Shown here piece after piece: positions 43,402-51,989 of a stretch of DNA of 64,000 bases. Below the pieces are notes generated by a model. The model was given only the letters and a program-made list of their open reading frames with translations, was not told the origin of the DNA and did not search any database. The position numbers and the translations under genes are program-made. Location: contig VGZH01000006.1 in NCBI GenBank assembly GCA_016872645.1, positions 1 to 64,000 on the forward strand, read 5' to 3'. Every line of letters starts with the position of its first letter. The stretch's first letter is position 1. This DNA comes from Planctomycetota bacterium (lineage in GTDB: Bacteria; Planctomycetota; Planctomycetia; Planctomycetales; Planctomycetaceae).

Positions 43402-44622
43402 TCACAGCAGCATCCCTGCGACACATGCGGTCATGAGGCAGGCCAACGTGCCACCCAGCATCGCTCGCAAACCCAGCCGAGCGAGATCGCTGCGCCGTTC
43501 CGGAGCCAACGCACCGATACCACCAATTTGAATTCCGATGGAACCGAAGTTCGCGAAGCCGCACAAGGCATAGGTCAGCAACACGCGCGACCGTTCGCTT
43601 AATGTCACGCCGAGATCGGGATGCTTGGTCCATTCGGAAAGCTGCTCGTAGGCGATGAATTCGTTGGCCACCATGCGAATGCCCAGCAACTCGCCGACGT
43701 GCACACAATCCTGCCGCGGCACGCCAATCAGCCAAGCCAGCGGTGAAAAGAGATAGCCCAGCAACGCCGCGAGCGACCACTTTTGTCCGAAATAAAATTG
43801 TCCCAACGAAGTCAACATCCAATCGAGCATCGCGATCAAACCCAAGAACGCAATCAGCATCGCCGCGACGTTGAGCGCCAATTTCAGTCCTTCGGACGCG
43901 CCTTCCGCCGCCGCTTCGATGACGTTGGAATTCGACTGCGGCAACTTAGTCTCAGCAGATCCCAGCGTGTCCGGCTGATCGACTTCCGGCTGCAAGACCT
44001 TCGCGATCAGCAGCCCGGCCGGCGCGGAGATGATCGATGCCGTCATCAAGTGTCCCGCGTCGATCCCCATGCCGACGTAAGCCGCCAGTACACCGCCAGC
44101 AATCGTCGAAAAACCGCCAACCATGATCGCCATCAATTCGGAATTCGTCATCCGCGCGATGTACGGCCGGATGACCAGCGGAGCTTCGGTCTGTCCCACG
44201 AAGATATTCGCCGCTGCCGACAGACTCTCGGCTCCCGACGTGCGCATCGTCCGCTGCATGACGAAGGCCATCGCTTGCACCATCCGCTGCATCAGGCCCA
44301 TGTAGTACAGCACCGACATCAGCGACGAGAAAAAGATGATCGTCGGCAGCACTTTGAACGCGAAGTAAAAACTCTGAAAGCTCTTGCCAAAGACGAAGAC
44401 CGAGCCTGCATCCACAAAGTCCAGAATTTTGGAAAACAACACTCCCAGCGCATCAAAGGTCATCCGGCCCGGTTCGGTTCTCAGCGTCAGCCAGGCGAAC
44501 GCGAATTGCAGCAGCAATCCCATTGCGACCAGCCGCCAATTGACTCGCCAGCGATGTGAACTCATCGACCATGCAAACGCGATCATCACGAATAAGCCGA
44601 ACGCACTGACGACACGTTCCAT
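43402..44622 (-). CDS. Concentrative nucleoside transporter (NupC/CNT family)
   Basis: The protein has 406 residues with about ten hydrophobic helices. Family signatures include GQTEAPLVIRPYIARMTNSELMAIMVGGFSTIAGGVLAAY and the late block CGFANFGSIGIQIGGIGALAPERR. CNT proteins import nucleosides with H+ or Na+. The ATG at 44622 is chosen because GAGAAGGAGAGG lies just upstream and helix 1 (VVSAFGLFVMIAFAWS) then starts at the N-terminus. It heads the operon with the DUF167 gene and tsaE, and is divergent from the esterase gene at 44745. Confidence 0.93.
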   Translation of the reverse strand: MERVVSAFGLFVMIAFAWSMSSHRWRVNWRLVAMGLLLQFAFAWLTLRTEPGRMTFDALGVLFSKILDFVDAGSVFVFGKSFQSFYFAFKVLPTIIFFSSLMSVLYYMGLMQRMVQAMAFVMQRTMRTSGAESLSAAANIFVGQTEAPLVIRPYIARMTNSELMAIMVGGFSTIAGGVLAAYVGMGIDAGHLMTASIISAPAGLLIAKVLQPEVDQPDTLGSAETKLPQSNSNVIEAAAEGASEGLKLALNVAAMLIAFLGLIAMLDWMLTSLGQFYFGQKWSLAALLGYLFSPLAWLIGVPRQDCVHVGELLGIRMVANEFIAYEQLSEWTKHPDLGVTLSERSRVLLTYALCGFANFGSIGIQIGGIGALAPERRSDLARLGLRAMLGGTLACLMTACVAGMLL

Positions 44623-44744
44623 GAGCCACCTCTCCTTCTCGTGGCACGTCAGCCACGCGAGGCATTCGACCGGCCCTGCCCGACGCTCGCAAGGGACGCC
44701 GATCCTGTTCACAATCCTCTAACGACACACGAAAGGTTTCTCAA

Positions 44745-45479
44745 ATGGCGATGCGACGTGAGACTCTGGGCGGCCTGACTTGCCGCATCATCAGCCGGCT
44801 TCCGGAGGGCGTGCCCCCCCAGTTGGTTGTCGTGCTTTGTCACGGTTTTGGTGCGTCGGGGCACGACTTGGTGCCGATTGCCGACGAGTTGTTCGATTTG
44901 TGTCCCGCGCTGGCGGATTCGGTCGAAGCGATCTTTCCCGCCGCACCGCTGAGCCTCGATCACCTGGGCATGTTCGGAGGCCGAGCGTGGTGGCACATCG
45001 ACATGAACGAACTGATCGGTGCGATCGAGCACGGTAATTTGCGTATCCTGCGAGACCGTCGCCCCGAAGGGATCGACGAGGCTCGCAACGCACTGCTAGC
45101 GATGCTCGACGAAGTGCGCATAAAGACCGGCCTTCCGAATCGTCGCTTCGTACTTGGTGGCTTCTCACAAGGCTCGATGCTCGCTGTCGAGACCGCCCTC
45201 AACTGGTCCGAGCCTCCCGGCGGACTCTGTCTGTGGTCGAGCACGCTCGTCAGCGAAGCGCAATGGCGAGCGAACGTGAGTCGCCTGAAAGGCATTCCGG
45301 TCGTGCAAAGCCACGGCCGCCAAGACCCGATCCTGCCATTCGCCGCCGCCGTCGCACTGCGCGACCTGCTGATCGAAGCCGGTGCGAAAATGAACTTCAT
45401 CGAGTTCGATGGCCCGCACACGATCACACTCGCCGGCTTCGAAGCGCTGGCCGAGATGCTCGAGCGAATAAGTTCTTAG
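44745..45479 (+). CDS. Phospholipase/carboxylesterase family alpha/beta hydrolase
   Basis: The protein has 244 residues. The alpha/beta-hydrolase core shows VVVLCHGFGASGHDLVPIADEL (oxyanion hole region), the nucleophile elbow GGFSQGSM (Ser about residue 142), the Asp in HGRQDPILP and the His in DGPHTI. This fits the carboxylesterase type 2/YpfH group, cytoplasmic esterases of short acyl esters or lysophospholipids. The substrate is not predictable. Its TAG stop is the first triplet of the inverted repeat at 45477-45561. Confidence 0.92.
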   Translation: MAMRRETLGGLTCRIISRLPEGVPPQLVVVLCHGFGASGHDLVPIADELFDLCPALADSVEAIFPAAPLSLDHLGMFGGRAWWHIDMNELIGAIEHGNLRILRDRRPEGIDEARNALLAMLDEVRIKTGLPNRRFVLGGFSQGSMLAVETALNWSEPPGGLCLWSSTLVSEAQWRANVSRLKGIPVVQSHGRQDPILPFAAAVALRDLLIEAGAKMNFIEFDGPHTITLAGFEALAEMLERISS

Positions 45480-45561
45480 TGTGTGACCAGGGCAGCGCTG
45501 GCCCACCGAAGTCACTCAACTCGCATCAATGATGGGCCGGCGCTGCGGTAGTTCCACACTA
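45477..45561. repeat. 85-base inverted repeat carrying both stop codons of the convergent pair
   Basis: The ends are TAGTGTG (45477) and CACACTA (45561). Inner arms GCAGCGCTGGCCCA (45492-45505) and TGGGCCGGCGCTGC (45533-45546) match at 13 of 14 positions. TAG is the esterase stop codon and CTA is the DUF2071 gene's stop on the other strand. The whole intergenic space is this element. Confidence 0.8.
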
Positions 45562-46326
45562 CATCGTGATCGCCCGCAGCGGGAAGATGTCCACGCTCAC
45601 GCCGGGACTGAAAAGCACGTGATTCGGTGGAGCCACGACGTTGATTCCGGCGGCCGAAAGCAATGATTGTTCGCAGCGCTGCAATGTCGCGGTCTGGAGA
45701 GGATATGGCCGATGATGCACTTGTCCGCGAGCTATCCGTGCCGGTGATAACTCAGTAAACAGCAGATACCGTTCGGCCAAGAAGAACTCCAAAGTGCCTG
45801 GCTGCGCTTCCCCTTGCGGACCTCCGTGCGGCAACCAGTCACCAATCTCAGCGGCGACATCAGTGTGTCCGGGTAACGGAGGTGGCCACAACCGTTGACT
45901 GTGGTACTCGATCCGCGAGTCGCGTCGCGAGATCGACATCTCCGCGAAAAAATATCGCAGCCGCCAACGCCAGCGAGCGACTCGTACGGCGAGCGACTTC
46001 GCGGCTTCGAGGCTGAAGAACCACACACCCGGCTCACCTCGACATGTGACGTATGTGCGGACATTCGTCTCGTGAAAATCCGAGACTCCCGGCACCGCGG
46101 GGAACCACCACGGACGGACGCCTGACATGTGAAACGGGACCAAGCCGACCCAGGCCGAACCATCGAATTCGTCGATGGTCACTTCGGGTGGAAGCAGCGG
46201 ACGAAGCTCGACGGCGGGAACTCGCCAATGCACAAACAACAAGTCGGACCAAAACTGGTGGCCAGCGACGGAGCCAGCCGGTCGGAACCGTGGGGCGAGA
46301 CGATCAATCTCCAGAGAGGCGGTCAT
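45559..46326 (-). CDS. DUF2071 (YqjF-like) family protein
   Basis: The protein has 255 residues. It has the DUF2071 layout: FVHWRVPAVELRPLLPPEVTIDEFDGSAWVGLVPFHMSGVRP near the N-terminus, then NVRTYVTCRGEPGVWFFSLEAAKSLAV, and FFLAERYLLF near the middle. The fold is acetoacetate-decarboxylase-like and the function is unknown. The ATG at 46326 gives the usual length; an extension to 46428 lacks family similarity. It is convergent with the esterase gene, and its stop codon is provided by the shared inverted repeat. Confidence 0.88.
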   Translation of the reverse strand: MTASLEIDRLAPRFRPAGSVAGHQFWSDLLFVHWRVPAVELRPLLPPEVTIDEFDGSAWVGLVPFHMSGVRPWWFPAVPGVSDFHETNVRTYVTCRGEPGVWFFSLEAAKSLAVRVARWRWRLRYFFAEMSISRRDSRIEYHSQRLWPPPLPGHTDVAAEIGDWLPHGGPQGEAQPGTLEFFLAERYLLFTELSPARIARGQVHHRPYPLQTATLQRCEQSLLSAAGINVVAPPNHVLFSPGVSVDIFPLRAITM

Positions 46327-46413
46327 GGGGAGCGATCCGTGATTTCCGAGTTGTGATGCACGACCAAGTTCAACACCGTAATTGGAGAGCGAACCTAACG
46401 GCTTTTTGATTGG

Positions 46414-46449
46414 CGCAAAAGAAAACACACCGGTGAGTGGCCGGTGTGT
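46414..46449 (-). terminator. Intrinsic terminator downstream of the Cys-rich gene
   Basis: A perfect 9-base stem ACACACCGG (46425-46433)/CCGGTGTGT (46441-46449) with a 7-base loop is followed on the - strand by TTTTCTTTTG. It lies about 65 bases past the stop of the Cys-rich protein gene. Confidence 0.85.
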
Positions 46450-46512
46450 CGTGACTTTCGGGTGCTGTCCGCAGTGCGTGGTTCGGCGTCGAAGATCTGC
46501 ACGATCATACGC

Positions 46513-47286
46513 TCACAGTTGCCGAGGCACCCAGTGAATCTTTTGAATTTGCTCGGCAGAGCCTGCCGCATTGTTCCCAGGGACCGCTTCAGGCATTGGA
46601 GCCGGAACGGACTCTGCTGGCGGAGCAGGTGCCGGGGCCTGATGGTTTGGTCCCATTGGGTTATAGAAGGAGTCGGTGGTTGCTCCAGTTCCGCAACTCG
46701 CACAACCGCCACCGGCCGGCGGAGCTGACGGAACGGTCGGAGGTGTCGGATGATTTCCGCCACAACTGGCGCAGGTCCCCGGAGCCGGTTGCGGAATACT
46801 GCCGGTCCCTCCGCACGAAGCACAGCCGCCTCCATTCGGAGTCGGAGCAATGCCACTGCCTCCGCATCCCGCACAACCGGTTGAGGGCGAGGACATCATC
46901 GGAGCACCGCCAGCACAGCCGCTGCATCCGCCAGCCATCGGCATCATGCCCATGGCAGGTTGTGGAATCCCCTGCCAATCGTCGCCGGTGTAGACCACGG
47001 AATTATCGTAGCCGTACATCGCGGCTTCGGGCGGCATTTCGTATCTGTTCTTGGACTTTTTGTGGCCGTGATGATGACGACAAGCACACGCTTCGTGTTC
47101 GCATCCTCCGCATTCCGATTGGCATTCGCGGTTGCTACCCCGAACTTTGTCGGTGAATTTATGCAGGCACGATCGGTGCCCGCAGCCAGTGTCACAGCTT
47201 GACTGGCAACTTGTCTGACACGTGTGACAGCCGACGGCGCTGATGGTCAGCAGCAGTCCCAGGCACAATCGCAAAGCAGTCTTCAT
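46513..47286 (-). CDS. Exported Cys/His-rich protein with CxxCGG repeats
   Basis: The protein has 257 residues. A signal peptide ends near AVGC (possible lipobox, Cys at about 20). The N-terminal part has CHTCQTSCQSSCDTGCGHRSC, then CGGCEHEACACRHHHGHKK. Later there are five spaced modules of the form GC-x-x-CGG/CAGG separated by Gly/Pro/Ser spacers (about residues 122-205), and a Pro/Ala-rich tail. At least 20 Cys residues plus His clusters suggest metal binding or disulfide cross-linking on the surface. No known family was recognised. It is monocistronic, with its own terminator. Confidence 0.72.
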   Translation of the reverse strand: MKTALRLCLGLLLTISAVGCHTCQTSCQSSCDTGCGHRSCLHKFTDKVRGSNRECQSECGGCEHEACACRHHHGHKKSKNRYEMPPEAAMYGYDNSVVYTGDDWQGIPQPAMGMMPMAGGCSGCAGGAPMMSSPSTGCAGCGGSGIAPTPNGGGCASCGGTGSIPQPAPGTCASCGGNHPTPPTVPSAPPAGGGCASCGTGATTDSFYNPMGPNHQAPAPAPPAESVPAPMPEAVPGNNAAGSAEQIQKIHWVPRQL

Positions 47287-47671
47287 GGGGTTCCTCAAGG
47301 CGAGGGAGTGAACGGTTCTTTGTGATCCAACAGGGACTCGCAGAACATTCACAGAGTCTCCACCGAACAAAATCTCCGGCGGCTACCTCCTTCCATCGGC
47401 CTTGAGGCTTGGCAAACTTTACGGATTGTCCGGGTTGTGCCAGCAGAGAATTCGGAAGTCGGAAGGGGAAAGCCTGAACAGAGTCTTCGTTCCGTTCTCC
47501 CCTTCCGCCCTCCAGCTCCCGAATTCGTGGCACGGCGGCTTCCGGCAAAATCGGCAGGCCCGCTGCGTGGCAGACCCCATCGCGGACGAAAATCCTTTCA
47601 GCTTCAGGATTTCAAGTCGATCTTCGCGTTCGCGTCCCATCGTCCCGAAGCGTTCCGCGTGGGAAATCGTC
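47287..47671. other. Divergent intergenic region between Cys-rich and M24-like genes
   Basis: These 385 bases separate two divergently transcribed genes and should contain both promoters. An upstream in-frame extension of the M24-like gene runs through here but has no family similarity. No operator-like palindrome stood out. Confidence 0.45.
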
Positions 47672-48832
47672 ATGGCGAGTTTGGTTGACCCCCCTCCGTT
47701 TCAGTCGTCAGGCGAACTGCCGGTCATCAGCGCTGAGCGTGCCAATGACATTGACCAGAAGCACGAGCGAGTCGCTCAGTTCTTGAAGGAAAACAAGGTT
47801 GCCGCTCTGCTGTTGCAGTGGCCGTCCAATTTGGCCTGGTTCACCAGCGGGACGGACTTCACGCGAAGTGGTTCGTCCGACACGACCGCATCGCTTTTCC
47901 TGCTTCCGGAAGCTCGCGTCGTTTTGACGAGCAATGTCGATTCGGCGCAGTTCTTCGAAGGAACGTTGGCTGGTCTTGGATTTCAGCTCAAAGAGCGACC
48001 GTGGCATGAACCGCCGTCCGTTTTGGTGGCAGATGTTTGCCGCGGCCGACATGTCGGCAGCGACTCGGGTGTCGGTCAAACGACCGATGTTTCAGCGAAG
48101 TTACTCGATCTGCGCTTGCCATTGAACTCACTGGAGTGCGAACGACTGCGCGAACTGGGCCTGCACGTCGCGCGTGCGGTCGAGGCGACCGCTCGCAATT
48201 TCGAGCAGGGCATCACCGAAGCGGAAATCGCGGCGCAATTGTCGCATCGACTGCTCAAACACAAGGTCATGCCGGAGCGCATCCAAGTCTGCGCCGATGG
48301 GATCTCGAATCGATTCCGGCATTGGGCACCCAGTTGCGAACGGGTCGAAAGATTCTGCTCCTTGACCGTGATTGGACGCCGCGACGGCCTGTGCGCGGGA
48401 GTGACTCGAACTGTCTGCTTCGGCGAAATTCCGGAGGAACTGCGCGCCTCGTATCTCATCACGCTGATGACGCAGGCGACGGGGATGTACTTCTCTCAAG
48501 CCACGTGGACGATTCGCGAAACCTGGAAGCGGGTGGCCCGCATCTATGAGAAGTTCGGCCATGCGGAGGAATGGGAATTCGCCGACCAGGCGGAGATCAT
48601 CGGCTACGAACCGTGCGAAGTTCGCGTGACTCCGAACAGTGGTTTCGTGCTCAGAGCGGGCATGCCGATGTTCTGGCATCCGTCGGTTGGCCCCGCCAAC
48701 ATTGGTGACACCATGCTGATCGGTCCGAACGGACTGGAAGTGCTGACTCCCGCTGAGCAATGGCCGATGTCCAAGGTAAATGTCCGAGGCGTACCAATTC
48801 TCAGGCCGGACATCTTGCAGCGCACGACGTGA
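47672..48832 (+). CDS. M24 (creatinase/aminopeptidase P-fold) family protein lacking metal ligands
   Basis: The protein has 386 residues. The N-terminal creatinase-like domain (HERVAQFLKENKVAALLLQ..., LAWFTSGTDF) is followed by a pita-bread domain. In active metallopeptidases of this fold the first two ligands are Asp in VxDxGxxxxGYxSDxTRT. The equivalent here is TVIGRRDGLCAGVTRT, so both Asp are replaced. The GHGIG His motif reads EIIGYEP, and the final TIEP Glu block reads FWHPSVG. The fold looks intact while catalysis by a dimetal centre does not. It may act metal-free like creatinase or be a binding protein. ATG at 47672. Confidence 0.82.
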   Translation: MASLVDPPPFQSSGELPVISAERANDIDQKHERVAQFLKENKVAALLLQWPSNLAWFTSGTDFTRSGSSDTTASLFLLPEARVVLTSNVDSAQFFEGTLAGLGFQLKERPWHEPPSVLVADVCRGRHVGSDSGVGQTTDVSAKLLDLRLPLNSLECERLRELGLHVARAVEATARNFEQGITEAEIAAQLSHRLLKHKVMPERIQVCADGISNRFRHWAPSCERVERFCSLTVIGRRDGLCAGVTRTVCFGEIPEELRASYLITLMTQATGMYFSQATWTIRETWKRVARIYEKFGHAEEWEFADQAEIIGYEPCEVRVTPNSGFVLRAGMPMFWHPSVGPANIGDTMLIGPNGLEVLTPAEQWPMSKVNVRGVPILRPDILQRTT

Positions 48833-48986
48833 TGCCGACAGCAAATGACCGCCCCAATCGCTGCTTGAGAGTGCTTCGCGCCGGCGGTATAAGTCTCGCG
48901 TCCTGGGCGTCGAGGCTGACGATTGCGAAAGTGCTCTTCGCAGATGGTCGGACGACCGGTGCGGTAGGGCACATCCTGGTTAGGGG

Positions 48987-49400
48987 ATGCGGGACATGTG
49001 TCGTGAGTATTCATCGATTCCGGTAAGCGTGTACGACCAAGCGTGGCAGCCTGATCACCGGCACAAGTGGATCGAAAGTGAGCGGCTCGGTTGCGACTTG
49101 GGGCACGCGGCAGTCAAGGATTGGAGCCGTCGGCATTTCAAATGCTCTTACCGTTGGTGCCACTGGCTGCATCTCACCGGCCGAAAATGGTTTCAGGAGT
49201 TTTTGGCGTCGCAATTCAACTCAGGGATGAAGCTGCGCGATCAAATCGAACGGCAAGTCATCCATTGCTTCTGGGAAGGCCAGGAGAATTTGGCAATTTT
49301 TCTATCCGCGCACGGATGCGGCTGGCCCATCGAGTGGGTGCGAGTGGTGCTCTCAACACTTGGCATCAACGAGGCCCGGCTGAGTCCGCTCGTGAAATGA
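48987..49400 (+). CDS. Conserved-looking hypothetical protein, Trp/His-rich
   Basis: The protein has 137 residues. It starts MRDMCREYSSIPVSVYDQAWQPDHRHKW. A central stretch, ESERLGCDLGHAAVKDWSRRHFKCSYRWCHWLHLTG, is rich in Trp, His and Arg. The second half has two amphipathic helices. No domain was recognised. It precedes murJ by 15 bases on the same strand and probably shares its transcript. It is soluble, with no signal peptide. Reality is supported by spacing and by non-random aromatic composition. Confidence 0.6.
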   Translation: MRDMCREYSSIPVSVYDQAWQPDHRHKWIESERLGCDLGHAAVKDWSRRHFKCSYRWCHWLHLTGRKWFQEFLASQFNSGMKLRDQIERQVIHCFWEGQENLAIFLSAHGCGWPIEWVRVVLSTLGINEARLSPLVK

Positions 49401-49415
49401 GCGGAGCACTCCAGC

Positions 49416-51044
49416 ATGATGGATCGTGAGGAGTCAGCCGATAAAGAACAGAACCAGCGAGCTGGCGGCCTCTTCTCTGGCCTGCGAATCGTCAGCCTGT
49501 GCACTCTGGTCAGCCGAGTGCTCGGCTTCATTCGCGAATTGGCGATCGCCGGCCTGTGGGGACTGAGTCCCGTGTCGGATGCGTTCATAGGAGCGTTCCG
49601 TATCCCGAATCTCGCGCGGGCATTGTTCGGCGAGGGAGCGTTGAGCGCGGCATTCACGCCGCTGTTTGTGCGCGAGCAAGAACAACTTGGTCGAAACGCG
49701 GCTATGCAATTAGCCAGTTCGGTTTTTGTGTGGCTGGGACTTCGGCTGACGGCGCTGGTCGCTGTTGTTGAGTTGGTGATCGCGGCGACGATTTGGCTCG
49801 CACCATTAGGTGCCGAGTTGCGGTTGTGGCTGGTGCTCACGACATTGATGCTTCCGTATTTGCCGTTGATCTGTTTGACCGCGCAGATGGGAGCCGTGTT
49901 GAACGCTCTGGGTCGCTTCGCGTGGCCAGCGCTGTTGCCGGTGCTGTTTAATGTCAGCTCACTGGCTGCGATTTGGGTGTTGCAGCGATTCGAGCTGACG
50001 GCCGAGGACCAGGCTCACTGGCTGGCGGGGTTTGTGGTGCTGACTGGCTTCTTGCAACTGGCTGCTCCTTGGCCGCAGTTGTGGCGGCTGGGCTTTCGGC
50101 TTCGTGGAAACTGGTTGGCGATGCGCGATCGGATTCGCGAACTGCTCAGCATGATGGCTCCGGTCGTGATCGGCTTGTCGATCACCCAAGTCAACACGTT
50201 TTGCGACACACTGATTGCGCTAGTGATGTCTCGGCCGCAGGATGTCGCGGCATCTGCCTGGAGACCCTTGGAGTTTGGTACGGCATCGGCGTTGAACCTT
50301 GGTCAGCGGTTGTATCAATTTCCGCTGGGGATCCTGGGAGTTGCCCTGGGGACCGTGATCTTTCCCGTGCTGACCCGTCATGCAGAACGAGGCGATTGGC
50401 AACGACTGCGAGACGATTTGTCACTCGGCCTGCGATTGGTTTTCTTGACAGGCATGCCCGCGAGCGCGGGTTTGTGGCTGTTGGCCGATCCGCTCGCAGT
50501 CGTGCTTTTTCAGCGCGGAAATGTCACTGACGCGAATGCTCAACAGATTGCTGAAATGATTGCCGCCTACGGCCTCGGCGTGTGGGCCTTCTGCGGACTG
50601 TTGATTGTGCAGCGTGGTTACTACGCAATCGGCGACCGAATCACACCCTTGAGAATCGGCTTATCTGTTGTCGTCGTGAATCTTCTGCTGAATTTTGGAT
50701 TGATCTTCTGGATCGGTGGCCGCGGACTCGCCCTGAGCACGTCGTTGTGTGGCATCTTGCAGTTCGGGCTGTGCTTACTGTTCATTCAAGGCCGCATCGG
50801 CCGACTGCCGTGGTGGTCGCTGGCGAGCCATGCGGGGCGAGCGGTTCTGGCAGTGCTTGGGATGACGGCGGTGGCCTGGTTGGTCTTGCAACAGTTGGCG
50901 GCGGGAGCGATGAACTCGTCGGGCCGCTTGCTGCAGCTGTGTGCCACGATCTTGGCGGCGATCGTCAGTTACGCACTTCTCGCCGCGATTTTGCGGCTGG
51001 ATGAGTTCTGGATGCTGCTACGACCAGACCGGGATGCTGAGTAA
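49416..51044 (+). CDS. murJ: Lipid II flippase MurJ (MviN family)
   Basis: The protein has 542 residues with about 14 hydrophobic helices. The N-terminal block RIVSLCTLVSRVLGFIRELAIAGLWG...SDAFIGAFRIPNLARALFGEGALSAAFTPLF is highly characteristic of MurJ, with the Arg residues of the central cavity. It flips undecaprenyl-linked peptidoglycan precursors across the inner membrane, consistent with the now accepted presence of peptidoglycan in planctomycetes. An M14 peptidase gene and a GlmU-like gene further downstream may also relate to the cell wall. ATG at 49416 or 49419. Confidence 0.95.
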   Translation: MMDREESADKEQNQRAGGLFSGLRIVSLCTLVSRVLGFIRELAIAGLWGLSPVSDAFIGAFRIPNLARALFGEGALSAAFTPLFVREQEQLGRNAAMQLASSVFVWLGLRLTALVAVVELVIAATIWLAPLGAELRLWLVLTTLMLPYLPLICLTAQMGAVLNALGRFAWPALLPVLFNVSSLAAIWVLQRFELTAEDQAHWLAGFVVLTGFLQLAAPWPQLWRLGFRLRGNWLAMRDRIRELLSMMAPVVIGLSITQVNTFCDTLIALVMSRPQDVAASAWRPLEFGTASALNLGQRLYQFPLGILGVALGTVIFPVLTRHAERGDWQRLRDDLSLGLRLVFLTGMPASAGLWLLADPLAVVLFQRGNVTDANAQQIAEMIAAYGLGVWAFCGLLIVQRGYYAIGDRITPLRIGLSVVVVNLLLNFGLIFWIGGRGLALSTSLCGILQFGLCLLFIQGRIGRLPWWSLASHAGRAVLAVLGMTAVAWLVLQQLAAGAMNSSGRLLQLCATILAAIVSYALLAAILRLDEFWMLLRPDRDAE

Positions 51045-51196
51045 TTTTTGTATCGATTCAAGACTCGCTACACGTTGCCGGACAGCCTCGATAAATTGCT
51101 CCGGTCGCCGACAGCTCAAGATTTTGCGATCCGCCGCGAATCGCTCGCGGTGGAAACTCGTCCCGACAACCGATTCACATCTGGGAGACCGACTTC

Positions 51197-51982
51197 ATGA
51201 GTACCGATACTCCCGCGAATGCCTCAGCCGCGCCCCCTGCCCCGCCCGTGATCGCCACGGCACCCCCCAACAGCGACACTGATCCCGCGCCGCTTTCGAT
51301 TTACTTGGTCTCGTACCCGAAGATCATTTTTTTGTATCCGACGCTGGTCTTCGCAGTTCTCAGCGGAATGCTGATGTGGTTACTGGGAGCTGATGCCCAG
51401 GGCAAAGCTGGACGATTTGAAGAGATCGTCTCGCTGGTATTCTTGATGCTCATGGCCGTCAACCTGGTGGTCTTGTCGTTCGATTTTCCTCGAACAACTT
51501 CGTTGACTCTGTTCTTCGGTTTTTCAGCAGTTGTAATGGGCTTGATACTGCTGTTGACCAACAAGCCGGAACTGATCGGCCCCTTCAAATCGTTCTTTGA
51601 ATCGTTAACGCCGCGAGCCAATGCCCCGTTTTACTTTCTGTTTTCGATGCTGCTGGGATTGTTGTACGTGGTTGTCTGGTTGCTGGTGCGATTCGACTAC
51701 TGGGAAGTTCGTCCGAACGAACTGCTGCACCATCACGGGTTCATGAGCGACCTCGAACGCTTCTCCGCTCCGAATTTGCGGATCAGCAAAGAGATCAACG
51801 ACGTCTTCGAGTACATGCTGTTGCGATCCGGTCGGTTGATTTTACATCCGACGAATGAGCCGCGCGCGTTCGTGCTCGAAAACATCATCAACATCAATCG
51901 AAAGGAAGCGCAGATCACCAAGATGCTGGGCGCATTGCAGGTCGAAGTTCGCGCGGAAGGCTCGCGGAATCCTCAAGCGTGA
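51197..51982 (+). CDS. Four-helix membrane protein of unknown function
   Basis: The protein has 261 residues. A Pro/Ala-rich N-terminal tail (residues 1-35) is followed by four hydrophobic helices at about 45-65, 78-98, 103-122 and 146-166. A cytoplasmic C-terminal part follows with YWEVRPNELLHHHGFMSDLERF and LLRSGRLILHPTN, a beta pattern somewhat like bacterial PH domains. No family assigned. It overlaps nothing, and the M14 peptidase gene starts 7 bases after it, so the two are likely coexpressed. Confidence 0.72.
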   Translation: MSTDTPANASAAPPAPPVIATAPPNSDTDPAPLSIYLVSYPKIIFLYPTLVFAVLSGMLMWLLGADAQGKAGRFEEIVSLVFLMLMAVNLVVLSFDFPRTTSLTLFFGFSAVVMGLILLLTNKPELIGPFKSFFESLTPRANAPFYFLFSMLLGLLYVVVWLLVRFDYWEVRPNELLHHHGFMSDLERFSAPNLRISKEINDVFEYMLLRSGRLILHPTNEPRAFVLENIININRKEAQITKMLGALQVEVRAEGSRNPQA

Positions 51983-51989
51983 GCCGACC

